In this document: positions 51,297 to 60,310 of the stretch, piece after piece
Numbering within the stretch: position 1 is the first letter of the stretch
Layout of the letters: each line of letters opens with the position of its first letter
Origin: Shewanella hanedai
GTDB taxonomy: Bacteria; Pseudomonadota; Gammaproteobacteria; Enterobacterales; Shewanellaceae
Assembly (NCBI RefSeq): GCF_007197645.1
Contig: NZ_VKGK01000022.1
Coordinates: 46,566-110,565, forward strand
DNA: 64,000 nt
Direction: 5' to 3'
Program-made: the position numbers and the translations under genes
Notes under the pieces: model-generated
What the model was told of the DNA's origin: nothing
The model's input: the letters and a program-made list of their open reading frames with translations, nothing else
The model's database searches: none

Positions 51297-52574
51297 TTAT
51301 CCCTTTACTAGGCGTGCGTAATAGAATCCATCCATATTCTCCATCCCCGGAGTGATCTGCCAGCCTATATCATCAGGATTTGGCTGCTCTGAGATCGCAA
51401 CCAGTGTTGCATCATCAGCTCTTTCAAGGAAAGCACTAATCTGCTGTGCGTTTTCTTGAGGAAGAATTGAGCAAGTTGCATATAGGAGTGTGCCACCTGG
51501 CTTTAACCACTTCCAGCAATGATCTAATATTTTGCTTTGTAACTGAGCCAACTCTTCGATATCGGACTGCTTTCTTAACCACTTAATATCTGGGTGACGA
51601 CGTATCACCCCCGTAGCAGAGCAAGGAGCATCAAGTAAGATTCGATCAAATTTTTCACCAGACCACCAAGCATCAATATCGGCCGCATCGCCATGAACGA
51701 GCTTGGCATTTAGCCCAAGACGATCGAGGTTTTGCTGCACTCGCTCAAGACGGTTTTCATCAAAGTCGACTGCGACTAATTCGATATTCGCACGTTCGAG
51801 TAGATGGCAGGTTTTACCGCCGGGAGCGGCACAAGCGTCGAGAATCAACTCGCCATCGACTGGAGCCAACAAGGTCGCTGCCCATTGTGCTGCGCCATCT
51901 TGAACGGAAGCTGCACCAGTCTCAAACCCTGGAAGTTGCATTACATCTTTAGGGCTCTCAAGTAAAATCGCATCGCTACTTTTACCGGCAGAGGCTGGGA
52001 TATCAGCTTCGGTTAATAGCGCAAGATATTCATCACGGCTTTGTGAGCGCATGTTGTTACGCAACCACATGGGAGGGCGTTGATGGCTATTTTCAATGAC
52101 GGTTTGCCAGTTTTCAGGATAGGCTTGCTTTAGGCTCTTAACAATCCAAGCTGGAGTGTTATACATCAAGGTGTCGTTGTCGGTTGGTAACGGCTTTTCT
52201 TGACGTTGAATATTACGTAGTACACCGTTGACAACTTTAACAAGGCCGTCGAATTTCAATTGACGACACGCTTCGGCTGTTTCAGAAATGGCGGCATGAC
52301 TAGGGATGCGAGTGAAATAGAGTTGGTAGCAACCCACTAGCAGCAGTTGATGCAAAATTCGTTGCTTACCTTTGAGCGGCTTGGCCATACAATCGCTGAC
52401 CAACTTGTCTAGTTGCGGTAGCTGACGCATCACACCGTAACTGAGCTCGGCTAGCAAGGCTTTATCTTTGCCACTTTCACAATGCTTCTGTTGTTCGGGC
52501 AGAGCTACTGAGAGTGAGATCCCTTTTTCTAATACTTGAAAAACGACCTTTGCCGCGAGTGCACGCAAATTCAT
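51297..52574 (-). CDS. rsmB: 16S rRNA m5C967 methyltransferase RsmB
   Basis: 425 residues. The N-terminal NusB-like domain (about 1-140, SYGVMRQLPQLDKLVSDC) precedes the SAM-dependent core with ILDACAAPGGKTCHLLE (motif I), the RILLDAPCSATGVIRRHPDI motif with one catalytic Cys, and LLYATCSILPQEN with the other. It methylates C967 in 16S rRNA. Start 4 bases after the fmt stop; co-transcribed with def and fmt. Confidence 0.97.
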   Translation of the reverse strand: MNLRALAAKVVFQVLEKGISLSVALPEQQKHCESGKDKALLAELSYGVMRQLPQLDKLVSDCMAKPLKGKQRILHQLLLVGCYQLYFTRIPSHAAISETAEACRQLKFDGLVKVVNGVLRNIQRQEKPLPTDNDTLMYNTPAWIVKSLKQAYPENWQTVIENSHQRPPMWLRNNMRSQSRDEYLALLTEADIPASAGKSSDAILLESPKDVMQLPGFETGAASVQDGAAQWAATLLAPVDGELILDACAAPGGKTCHLLERANIELVAVDFDENRLERVQQNLDRLGLNAKLVHGDAADIDAWWSGEKFDRILLDAPCSATGVIRRHPDIKWLRKQSDIEELAQLQSKILDHCWKWLKPGGTLLYATCSILPQENAQQISAFLERADDATLVAISEQPNPDDIGWQITPGMENMDGFYYARLVKG

Positions 52575-52578
52575 ATTA

Positions 52579-53538
52579 TTAAGCCTCTTTTGTACAGTTT
52601 AAGCGTGTGCCAGGCGTAAACCATTCACCACGAGAATTCAGGATATCACCGACATTGAGCGGTTTTTTTCCTGGAAGTTGCATATTTAGCAGCGTCAGTA
52701 CGCCCTCACCAGTCGCGACATCAATGCCTTCTTTGCTTGCAGAGATGATAGTACCGGCCGCAGCGTTAGATTCAACAAGACTGACCTTGGCCTCTCTGAC
52801 CTTAATGCTGGCATCTTGATGCGTGAAGTGACTTATTGGCCAAGGGTTGAAAGCTCTGATCTCCCGCCAAAGCTGAACTGCTGGCTTATTCCAATCAAGC
52901 TCAGCTTCCTCTTTACTTAGCTTCTCTGCGTAGTTAGCCAGTGATTCATCTTGTTTTTCGGCAACGAGTTCACCTTTTGCCAGACCTGCTAACGCTTCTA
53001 TTAAGGCGTCAGGCCCTTGATTTGCAAGTTTTTCATATAGACTAGCTGAGGTGTCGTTATCTTCGATTGGCAGTTGCGTCTTTAAGAGCATATCGCCAGT
53101 ATCGAGCCCGATATCCATCTGCATTATGGTGACACCAGTTTCACTATCACCAGCCCAAAGTGCACGCTGTATCGGAGCCGCGCCACGCCAGCGAGGCAAG
53201 ATTGAACCATGAACATTGATACAACCTAGCTTTGGCGTATCTAAAACCACCTTAGGCAAAATGAGTCCATAGGCCACTACAACCATGATATCCGCATTAA
53301 GGCTGGCCAGTTCCGCTTGTGCTTCCTCGTCTCTTAACGATGCTGGTTGAAAGACTGGAATGTTGTTTTCCATTGCCAGCATTTTAACCGGGCTGGCTTG
53401 TAGCTTTTTGCCTCGGCCCGCAGGCTTGTCTACGCGAGAGTAGACGCCAATGACATTATGTTCAGAGTTAATCAATGCTTGAAGGTGACGAGCAGCAAAA
53501 TCCGGTGTACCAGCAAAAATAACGTTTAATGGTTTCAA
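52579..53538 (-). CDS. fmt: Methionyl-tRNA formyltransferase
   Basis: 319 residues from a TTG start, LKPLNVIFAGTPDFAARHL with the first Leu read as Met. This is where Fmt homology begins, and a Shine-Dalgarno (AAAGGATAGAG) overlaps the def stop 7 bases upstream. The only upstream ATG (53583) would add 15 basic residues and overlap def by 38 bases. The catalytic core INVHGSILPRWRGAAPIQRALWAGD, with the formyl-transfer Asn/His, and QMDIGLDTGDML are intact. It formylates initiator Met-tRNA. Confidence 0.96.
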   Translation of the reverse strand: MKPLNVIFAGTPDFAARHLQALINSEHNVIGVYSRVDKPAGRGKKLQASPVKMLAMENNIPVFQPASLRDEEAQAELASLNADIMVVVAYGLILPKVVLDTPKLGCINVHGSILPRWRGAAPIQRALWAGDSETGVTIMQMDIGLDTGDMLLKTQLPIEDNDTSASLYEKLANQGPDALIEALAGLAKGELVAEKQDESLANYAEKLSKEEAELDWNKPAVQLWREIRAFNPWPISHFTHQDASIKVREAKVSLVESNAAAGTIISASKEGIDVATGEGVLTLLNMQLPGKKPLNVGDILNSRGEWFTPGTRLNCTKEA

Positions 53539-53545
53539 AAAATCT

Positions 53546-54058
53546 CTATCCTTTTTTCTCTTCAAGACGCGCGGCTTTTTCAAGTTTTTGCTTTATTCTC
53601 TGTCGTTTTAGTGGCGACAGGTAATCGACAAACAACTTACCTTTTAGGTGGTCTAATTCATGCTGTAAACAGATAGCAAATAAACCATCAGCTTCTAAGG
53701 TAAATGCATTACCTTCGCGATCTAATGCTTTTATGGTGACCAATTCAGCACGTTCGACATCAGCATAGATCCCAGGCACGGAAAGGCAGCCCTCTTCATT
53801 GGCGAAGTGGCCGCTACTGGCTGTGATCTCTAAATTAATAAAGACTTTTGGTCTTTCAACCTCATCTTGAAGATCCATCACGATCAATTGATGGTGGTAA
53901 TCAACTTGAGTTGCGGCTAGCCCGATCCCTTTTTCGTGGTACATTGTTTCTAACATGTTATCTATTTGAGTTTGCAAGCCTGCGTTAAACTCGCTAATAG
54001 GCTTGGCAATCGAACGTAGTCTCTCATCTGGGAAACGTAAAACTTTTAATAAATTCAT
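53546..54058 (-). CDS. def: Peptide deformylase
   Basis: 170 residues. The three metal-site motifs are present: GIGLAATQVDYH, EEGCLSVPGIYADVER (Cys ligand) and QHELDHLKGKLFVDYL (HExxH). It removes the N-formyl group from nascent proteins with Fe2+. First gene of the def-fmt-rsmB-trkA-trkH cluster; divergent from the LysM protein gene across a gap of about 190 bases, as in many gammaproteobacteria. Confidence 0.98.
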   Translation of the reverse strand: MNLLKVLRFPDERLRSIAKPISEFNAGLQTQIDNMLETMYHEKGIGLAATQVDYHHQLIVMDLQDEVERPKVFINLEITASSGHFANEEGCLSVPGIYADVERAELVTIKALDREGNAFTLEADGLFAICLQHELDHLKGKLFVDYLSPLKRQRIKQKLEKAARLEEKKG

Positions 54059-54252
54059 ACTTAAACTCTTAACAAGTCTGTCAAATCTTTATCAGTTGGT
54101 TATACTGACTTTAGCTAATGCTTCAATTTTAATCCTTAGTGACATCCAATAACAGCAAAAGCTCTCTATATACGCAAACTAGTTCAAAGTGCTTTATATT
54201 TCACACTCAGTTCTAGCTTAGAGATTAAATAGCTACCAGCATGGAAAACCCC

Positions 54253-55353
54253 ATGAAACGACTAATTTTACTCGCTTTAATGACATTTAGTTGCTCCATA
54301 TTTTCGGATACTCTTACGTTGAAGTCAGGACATCCGGATTCTTATGTCGTTATTAAGGGCGATACACTTTGGGACATCTCTGAAAATTTTCTTAATGATC
54401 CTTGGCGTTGGCCAAAATTGTGGGGCGTTAATCCTCAAATAGCTAACCCTCATCTTATCTACCCGGGCGATCGTTTAACATTAGTGTTTATTGACGGTGA
54501 GCCAAGATTAGTTTTAAAGCCTCATAAACGTAAGAGTCCCGCAGGTCGAATTCACGCTAAAGGTGATGCCATACCAGCCATTGATCTGTCTTTGATTAGC
54601 CCTTACCTTGTTCAAAACAGAGTCGTCGATGGCGATTGGTTCGATGATCAGCCTATGGTGTTGGGTGGAGAAAGTGAATCCAGACATCATATTATTGGTG
54701 ATGTACTCTATATTCAAAGCGAACTCACTGTCGGTGACAAATTTGGCGTTTACTCTGAGGGACGTGAGTTTGTCAGTAAAGATGAGGGAGATCTTCTTGG
54801 CCAAGAAGTGGTGTTAACTGCAAGTGGTCGAGTGATTGAATCAGGTCCTATCTCTAAAATTAAACTACTGAGCAATTTTAGAGAGACCAAAGCTGGATAC
54901 CGTATTTTACCAATCGAAGACGATTCGCTTCTCTCTGCTTACTTTATGCCAAAGCCGGCAACGTTGCAGGAGTCTGCATCGATACTCGCATCTGAAAAGC
55001 ACTTAAGAGAGATGGGTAAACTCGATGTTGTCTATCTCGATAAAGGGGAGGATGACGGCGTTGAATCTGGTCATGTATTCTCTATTTACCGCGACGGTAT
55101 CGACATAGTCGTCAATGGTGATGGCGTGCCAGTATTACCTAATGAGCGAAGCAGTTACGAAGATCTGATTAGTAGCGTCTCTTCTGATAATGCGATTAAG
55201 ATGCCCGATATCTATCGTGGTCGATTAATGGTGTTTAAAGTGTTCGAGAAGACAAGTCTAGGTCTCATCATGGCAAATGAAAAAACGGTTCGAGTGGATG
55301 ACAAGTTAATTCAACCTGATTCTTTGAATTTGCTAAGAAGCTTTGCCGATTAA
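54253..55353 (+). CDS. LysM domain-containing exported protein
   Basis: 366 residues from MKRLILLALMTFSCSIFSD, a signal peptide; an ATG four codons earlier (54241) is possible, but GGA precedes 54253 at good spacing. A LysM domain, VIKGDTLWDISENFLNDPWRWPKLWGVNPQIANPHLIYPGDRL, spans about residues 30-75 and should bind peptidoglycan. The rest, about 290 residues, has no recognised domain but matches the long LysM protein found next to dprA in many gammaproteobacteria. Periplasmic location is inferred. Confidence 0.88.
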   Translation: MKRLILLALMTFSCSIFSDTLTLKSGHPDSYVVIKGDTLWDISENFLNDPWRWPKLWGVNPQIANPHLIYPGDRLTLVFIDGEPRLVLKPHKRKSPAGRIHAKGDAIPAIDLSLISPYLVQNRVVDGDWFDDQPMVLGGESESRHHIIGDVLYIQSELTVGDKFGVYSEGREFVSKDEGDLLGQEVVLTASGRVIESGPISKIKLLSNFRETKAGYRILPIEDDSLLSAYFMPKPATLQESASILASEKHLREMGKLDVVYLDKGEDDGVESGHVFSIYRDGIDIVVNGDGVPVLPNERSSYEDLISSVSSDNAIKMPDIYRGRLMVFKVFEKTSLGLIMANEKTVRVDDKLIQPDSLNLLRSFAD

Positions 55354-55411
55354 TAACATATAGTTTCACTGAACTCGACACTTAGAGTTCTGTTTACCCA
55401 AGGGGGATTAT

Positions 55412-56515
55412 ATAACTGACACACTGGTCGACTGGCTAGTTGTTAATGCCGTCTCCGGGCTTGGACCAGCTCGGATCCAACAGCTACTCACCTACATGGA
55501 TGTAGAGCAACTTAGGCAGATGTTAGAGCATGAAAAGCATGCACTACCTCTGCCAGAGAGTCTGCTTAAGCGCGAGCTTGTTCCTAATTTTACTTTGGTT
55601 GAAGCTGCTTTAGAGTGGCAAGAGTCGGCAGATAATCACTCCATTATCTGTTTCGACGATCCTAATTATCCCAATCTCTTAAAGCAAATTCCTTCGCCAC
55701 CGCCTATTTTATTTGTTAAAGGCGAGCTGGGCGCATTGTATCCACCCAGTATCGCCATTGTTGGCAGTAGAGCAGCTTCTAGAGCTGGTTTACAGCTTGC
55801 CTATGAGTTTGGTAAAGAACTCGGTGGGCTATCGCTTGCCGTTTGCAGCGGGATGGCTGCGGGGATTGATGGTTCAGCGCATCAAGGGTGTATCGACAGT
55901 GGTGGAAAGACTTTGGCCGTCTTAGGGACAGGGGTCGATGTTATTTACCCTAAGCGGCACCGTAAAATATATGAAAGTATTCAAACCAATGGTGCCATTA
56001 TTAGTGAATTCTGGCCTGGTACTCAGCCTTTTTCTGGTAACTTTCCGAAACGTAATCGTATTATCAGCGGTCTGTCTCTAGGTACCTTGGTGGTTGAAGC
56101 TTGCAGGAAAAGCGGTTCGTTAATCACGGCAAGATTGGCCGTTGAGCAGGGCAGAGAGGTTTTTGCGATTCCAGGCAGTATATTGGCTAATAATAGCCAA
56201 GGTTGCCATGACTTGATTAAAGATGGAGCAAAACTTGTCGAGAATGTGGCCGATATAATAGAGGAAGTATCAGCTTTATGTGATTTTCACCTTGAAGAAC
56301 TGAAAAACAGTCACCATATAGGGGAAGAGAACGCTTCTGATTTGCCATTTGCCTCACTGTTAGCTAGTGTTGGATATGAGGCCACTGCAATTGATGTTGT
56401 GGTTGAGCATAGTGGAAAAGCCATAGAGTTAGTATTAGAGCAAATGCTTGAACTTGAGTTACAAGGTTGGGTCGCTGTAGTACCCGGTGGTTATGTAAGA
56501 ATAAAGAGGAGCTAG
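55412..56515 (+). CDS. dprA: DNA-processing protein DprA (Smf), non-canonical start
   Basis: The Rossmann-like core is complete: IAIVGSRAASRAGLQLA, VCSGMAAGIDGSAHQGC, VLGTGVDVIYPKRH, FPKRNRIISGLSLGTLVVEA and GSLITARLAVEQGREVFAIPG. It loads RecA onto incoming single-stranded DNA. The first ATG is 55496, but the same frame upstream encodes the conserved DprA N-terminus (DWLVVNAVSGLGPARIQQLL). There is no ATG, GTG or TTG before the stop at 55370. An AGGGGG Shine-Dalgarno at 55401 sits 5 bases before an ATA at 55412, so the start given here is a non-canonical ATA; 55496 is the conservative alternative. The stop is 2 bases before smg. Confidence 0.9.
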   Translation: MTDTLVDWLVVNAVSGLGPARIQQLLTYMDVEQLRQMLEHEKHALPLPESLLKRELVPNFTLVEAALEWQESADNHSIICFDDPNYPNLLKQIPSPPPILFVKGELGALYPPSIAIVGSRAASRAGLQLAYEFGKELGGLSLAVCSGMAAGIDGSAHQGCIDSGGKTLAVLGTGVDVIYPKRHRKIYESIQTNGAIISEFWPGTQPFSGNFPKRNRIISGLSLGTLVVEACRKSGSLITARLAVEQGREVFAIPGSILANNSQGCHDLIKDGAKLVENVADIIEEVSALCDFHLEELKNSHHIGEENASDLPFASLLASVGYEATAIDVVVEHSGKAIELVLEQMLELELQGWVAVVPGGYVRIKRS

Positions 56516-56517
56516 CC

Positions 56518-56991
56518 ATGTTTGATATCCTCATGTATCTGTTTGAAAACTATGTTCACAGTGAAGTTGAGTTTCTCGTGGATGAAGATGAGTTAACACA
56601 AGAGTTAACGCGTGCTGGGTTTCACCAGTCCGAAATTATCAAGGCCTTGTCTTGGCTTGAAAATTTAGCTGAGTTGCAGGAAGGGGATAAGCCCTATTTG
56701 TGCAACCATGCTCAACACTCTTTCAGAATTTACACTCAAGATGAGATGGATAAGCTTGATGTTGAGTGTCGCGGTTTTATTCTGTTTCTGGAACAGGTTG
56801 AAGTATTGAGTGTAGTGACTCGTGAGATGGTTATCGATCGCGTTATGGAACTGGATGAAACGGTTCTTATTCTCGAAGATCTTAAGTGGGTTGTGCTTAT
56901 GGTGCTATTTAATGTGCCGGGTAATGAGTCAGCCTATGAGCAGATGGAAGATCTTATTTTCGAGCAGCCTGATGGTAGACTTCACTCGTAG
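56518..56991 (+). CDS. smg: Smg family protein (DUF494)
   Basis: 157 residues from MFDILMYLFENYVHSE, the invariant family start, preceded by AAGAGGAG; longer in-frame versions overlap dprA and are unlikely. It continues ELTQELTRAGFHQSEIIKALSWLENL. The protein is acidic and helical; function is unknown, with a loose association with dprA and topA-like genes across gammaproteobacteria. It ends with a clear terminator. Confidence 0.95.
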   Translation: MFDILMYLFENYVHSEVEFLVDEDELTQELTRAGFHQSEIIKALSWLENLAELQEGDKPYLCNHAQHSFRIYTQDEMDKLDVECRGFILFLEQVEVLSVVTREMVIDRVMELDETVLILEDLKWVVLMVLFNVPGNESAYEQMEDLIFEQPDGRLHS

Positions 56992-57016
56992 TGAACCGCA
57001 TATTTTTGCGAAAAAG

Positions 57017-57040
57017 AAAGGAGGCTAAGCCTCCTTTTTT
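57017..57040 (+). terminator. Rho-independent terminator of dprA-smg
   Basis: AAAGGAGGC, loop TAA, GCCTCCTTT followed by T: a perfect 9-bp stem 26 bases past the smg stop. The nested-hairpin repeat begins immediately after the T tract, as it does after gyrB. Confidence 0.88.
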
Positions 57041-57155
57041 GTACATGGATGTACTTCCCTGAACGCATGGGTGCCAGATGTTCCCTACATCTGTAGCACA
57101 TTTCCACACATCCATGTGGGTCATAGCGTTTGAAGGGATTTGTGTCTAAAACTCA
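57041..57155 (+). repeat. Nested-hairpin intergenic repeat, copy 2
   Basis: Starts GTACATGGATGTAC, then TTCCCTGAACGC. Inner stems AGATGT/ACATCT and CACAT/ATGTG are enclosed by an outer AACGC/GCGTT stem with CCCT/AGGG. It is the counterpart of 16608-16740: the stem bases differ between the copies but remain complementary. Confidence 0.65.
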
Positions 57156-57194
57156 TCGTCGTCTAAACACTTCCCCCTCCAAGATTAAAATCAC

Positions 57195-58949
57195 TTAGTA
57201 GTGCAGATGCTTCTCATCCAGTGTTAAGTGAGTTGGCTTTAAGTACTCTCGGTAACTGTATCTGTTTTGCTTGTGAAGGGTAGGTTTAGCCTCTTCTGCA
57301 TCATCAAACTGTTCGACTTGCGTGTTGAGCCAATCTGAAAACGGTTGTTGATGTTGCGTCAAATCGGCTAACAGAAGCTCATAGCCTTCAAAGTAGTCCG
57401 TCTTTAGATACTTGCTTAACTGTACGAAATCACTGTGATGATGCTCAGCTAAGAACCGCACCGCCATATAACTCCATTTGTAAGTTCTGTCTTGACCATC
57501 TTTATATTCGGTGGCGAAGATTTCTTTTAGTGACGGCGCTTTATCAATATCACGCTTAATAACTTTAAGCGTACTTGGGTTTGAATCTCCTTTAGAGATG
57601 TATTCGGCTAACCCTTCAGACCACCACACCATTTTCGATGGGAAATGTCCGAAACCACCATATTTTGCAAAGTGACCATCCAGATAGTGAACATACTCGT
57701 GGTTTAAATTCCAAATGGCGAACTCTGGTTGGATCCAAAACTGCCGATATGCAAAGAAGGTTGCCTGATTACCTGGTTTAGAGGGCGTGCCCTCGATGTA
57801 CATGCCACCATTATCAGTGCTTATGTCGAATAGTAGTTGGCCATAAGCATTATATTGGCTCCAGTTTTTAAAGGCGACGACCCGTAACGCAGTATTGAAA
57901 TCATTGGGAGTTGCTTGATTTCCGGTTTCAAGAATCTGGTGGAAGCTCGCTTCCTGTGACGTTAATTTAGAGCAACTGAGTGCCAGCTCATCTTCGTTCA
58001 GGTCTTGAGCCAAGATAAACAGGCTATCGGAGCAAGGATGATTAATGGGTAAAATGTCAGTCAGTGCTGGAATACGACAAACATCGTTGTTCTGTTCACA
58101 ACTCTTTTTCCCTGCAAAGGCGTTGACATGAAAGCCTAAGGTATAGGTGTCTTTGGCATTATCTCCTCTTGCGGCGATGTCCGTTCTCGCTATATCGGCA
58201 ACAGCCGTGTCGATATAACTTTTTGCAACGGTCGGTTCATCATTTTCACTTGCTGGCAAAGTTAAGCGGTAGAGTCCCAACGCCCAGTACGCATTAGCCT
58301 TTGGCCAATCGTTAGCCTCTCTTATGCTATTTGGCGATTCAGCAAAATTCAGCAATGGTTTAGCTAAATCCAATGCAATGATTTGCTTGTTTAATTCGCC
58401 ATCGGTATCTTTTCTTGCACTGTTAAATAGCATGCCATAGGCCCTGAGCGTTTCCCAAAGCCCATAATCATTAGCTGTGCTAGTATCACTGCTTGCAAGC
58501 GAGTTAAGCTGACTTTCGAGCTGAGGAGTCAGTGTTGCTAAGTGCTTGGCGCGGTCATTATCGCTATAGTAACGATATAGAGTGACGGCGAAATGCTCTT
58601 GTAAGCGAGCTGACAGACTAAAAAATGGCTTAGCTGTGAGTTGGGATAAACCAAAAGTCAGCGTATTGATACTGTCGCTATCGAGCGTATCTACAGGGCC
58701 AAAATAGCTAAAGGCACGAAGATAGTAGAGGAGTTTGTCGGCTTGTTGCACATTTTCTACTGAAGCTAGTGATAATCCGACCTGTTCGAACATTGCTTTA
58801 GTTAACAACGGGCTACTTGCATCAAATAGCAATGATTCAGTTGCCTGTGTGACGATATCTATCTGAGTTTGATCTAAGCTTAGGTCTGGGGTTGAGCTGC
58901 AGCCTGAAAGTCCGATAAAAGTGAGGGCAATGATAGAACGATGAAACAT
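57195..58949 (-). CDS. M9-type collagenase-like metalloprotease lipoprotein
   Basis: 584 residues. A lipoprotein signal, SIIALTFIGLSGC (lipobox LSGC), places it on a membrane. The zinc motif is NLNHEYVHYLDGHFAKYG (HExxH, about residue 415), followed by WWSEGLAEYIS with the third-ligand Glu (about 445). The spacing and flanking residues match Vibrio-type M9 collagenases. The N-terminal ~380 residues are helical, like the collagenase activator module. No PKD or collagen-binding tail is present, so it is a minimal form. Substrate (collagen or other peptides) is inferred. Divergent from the zinc-finger gene. Confidence 0.85.
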   Translation of the reverse strand: MFHRSIIALTFIGLSGCSSTPDLSLDQTQIDIVTQATESLLFDASSPLLTKAMFEQVGLSLASVENVQQADKLLYYLRAFSYFGPVDTLDSDSINTLTFGLSQLTAKPFFSLSARLQEHFAVTLYRYYSDNDRAKHLATLTPQLESQLNSLASSDTSTANDYGLWETLRAYGMLFNSARKDTDGELNKQIIALDLAKPLLNFAESPNSIREANDWPKANAYWALGLYRLTLPASENDEPTVAKSYIDTAVADIARTDIAARGDNAKDTYTLGFHVNAFAGKKSCEQNNDVCRIPALTDILPINHPCSDSLFILAQDLNEDELALSCSKLTSQEASFHQILETGNQATPNDFNTALRVVAFKNWSQYNAYGQLLFDISTDNGGMYIEGTPSKPGNQATFFAYRQFWIQPEFAIWNLNHEYVHYLDGHFAKYGGFGHFPSKMVWWSEGLAEYISKGDSNPSTLKVIKRDIDKAPSLKEIFATEYKDGQDRTYKWSYMAVRFLAEHHHSDFVQLSKYLKTDYFEGYELLLADLTQHQQPFSDWLNTQVEQFDDAEEAKPTLHKQNRYSYREYLKPTHLTLDEKHLHY

Positions 58950-59074
58950 AATAACCCCTTATTTTTTGGATATAATATACATAGGTGTTGTGAATATAAC
59001 CAGTAATAAGAGAGTGTTTCCCAGCACTGCCATAGCTTGGTAAAATATGACCATATAAGGTAATTGAGATAAGC

Positions 59075-59638
59075 ATGTCTAAGATCGATCAACAGCTATT
59101 TAGCTCCCATGAGCATGCACTGGAAAAAGAGTATGAACTCTGTCCTAAGTGCGGCAGTGAGCTATCAGTGAAAAACAGCAAACATGGTGGTTTCATTGGC
59201 TGTAATAATTATCCCAATTGTGACTACACCAGACCATTGGTTCAGCACGAGTCGATAGAGACTCAAGTGATTGATGGGTCATCTTGTCCTGAGTGTGGCA
59301 ATGAGTTGGCCGTTAAGTCTGGGCGGTTTGGCATCTTTATCGGTTGTACTCACTATCCCGAATGCAAACATATTGAAAAGCATGATCAAGAGGAAGCGGG
59401 TCACGAAATTCCCTGTCCTATTTGTAAAAAAGGTCATGTTGAACATAGAACTAGCCGTTTCGGTAAGACTTTTTATGCTTGTAGCGGATACCCTAAGTGC
59501 AAATTCCTCGTTAACTACCCACCTGTAAACGAAGCTTGCCCTGACTGCGGTTTCGGTATTTTAGTTGAGCGAAAAGGTGCTGCTGGTGGACGGGTTGAAT
59601 GTCCGCAAAAACAGTGCAAGTACAAGCGAGCTATATAG
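59075..59638 (+). CDS. Topoisomerase-type C4 zinc-finger DNA-binding protein
   Basis: 187 residues made of four Cys4 zinc ribbons of the topoisomerase I C-terminal type: CPKCGSELSVKNSKHGGFIGCNNYPNC (about 23-49), CPECGNELAVKSGRFGIFIGCTHYPEC, CPICKKGHVEHRTSRFGKTFYACSGYPKC and a shortened last one, CPDCGFGILVERK to CPQKQC. It is equivalent to E. coli YrdD and lies in the same place, just upstream of tsaC. Probably binds single-stranded nucleic acid; the role is unknown. The frame has one clear ATG at 59075. Confidence 0.93.
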   Translation: MSKIDQQLFSSHEHALEKEYELCPKCGSELSVKNSKHGGFIGCNNYPNCDYTRPLVQHESIETQVIDGSSCPECGNELAVKSGRFGIFIGCTHYPECKHIEKHDQEEAGHEIPCPICKKGHVEHRTSRFGKTFYACSGYPKCKFLVNYPPVNEACPDCGFGILVERKGAAGGRVECPQKQCKYKRAI

Positions 59639-59718
59639 CAAGAGGCTTACTCTGTATAATCTTTCTTTTTTTGGATTAGATGAAAGTCACAGTCGATTGA
59701 TTAATTTAAGGTTTTTCT

Positions 59719-60276
59719 ATGTTAGAACAAACGCCTGCTGAAGTTAAACAGGTTATAGAGAAAGGTGGGGTAATTGCTTACCCCACTGAAGCAGTATATG
59801 GATTAGGCTGTGATCCCGATAATGACGTCGCTATTACTCATTTATTATCATTAAAGAATCGGCCTTGGGAGAAAGGACTGATACTCGTGGCGAGCAATTA
59901 TCAACAACTGCTCCCGTATATTGACGACGCTAAGCTTACTGAAGCGCAACTTGAACGTGTATTTAGTAAATGGCCTGGGCCGTTTACCTTTATCATGCCG
60001 ATTAAACCCGGTATCTCTCATCTGCTTTGTGGCAGTTTTAATTCGCTTGCGGTGAGAGTGTCCTCTCATCCAACGATTCAGGCGATCTGTCAGCAGCTAG
60101 GGAAACCATTGGTCTCTACCAGTGCAAATCATTCAGGTGAAGAACCTGCAATGAGTCGAGATGATATTCTTGCTACGTTTGAAGGTGAGATAGACGCATT
60201 GGTAGCAGGCTCTTTGGGAGCACAAAGAAAACCCTCCACGATAATAGATGCCATCAGCGGCAGCATATTACGTTAG
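59719..60276 (+). CDS. tsaC: Threonylcarbamoyl-AMP synthase TsaC
   Basis: 185 residues, the short YrdC-type form. Signatures are KGGVIAYPTEAVYGLGCDPDN, SLKNRPWEKGLILVASNYQQL, WPGPFTFIMPIKPG, SLAVRVSSHP and PLVSTSANHSGEEPA. It makes threonylcarbamoyl-AMP for the t6A37 modification of ANN-decoding tRNAs. It is followed 34 bases later by hemF, so the two may be co-transcribed. Confidence 0.97.
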   Translation: MLEQTPAEVKQVIEKGGVIAYPTEAVYGLGCDPDNDVAITHLLSLKNRPWEKGLILVASNYQQLLPYIDDAKLTEAQLERVFSKWPGPFTFIMPIKPGISHLLCGSFNSLAVRVSSHPTIQAICQQLGKPLVSTSANHSGEEPAMSRDDILATFEGEIDALVAGSLGAQRKPSTIIDAISGSILR

Positions 60277-60310
60277 TAAATAAAATTAATAATTAAAAAA
60301 GGGAAACATC

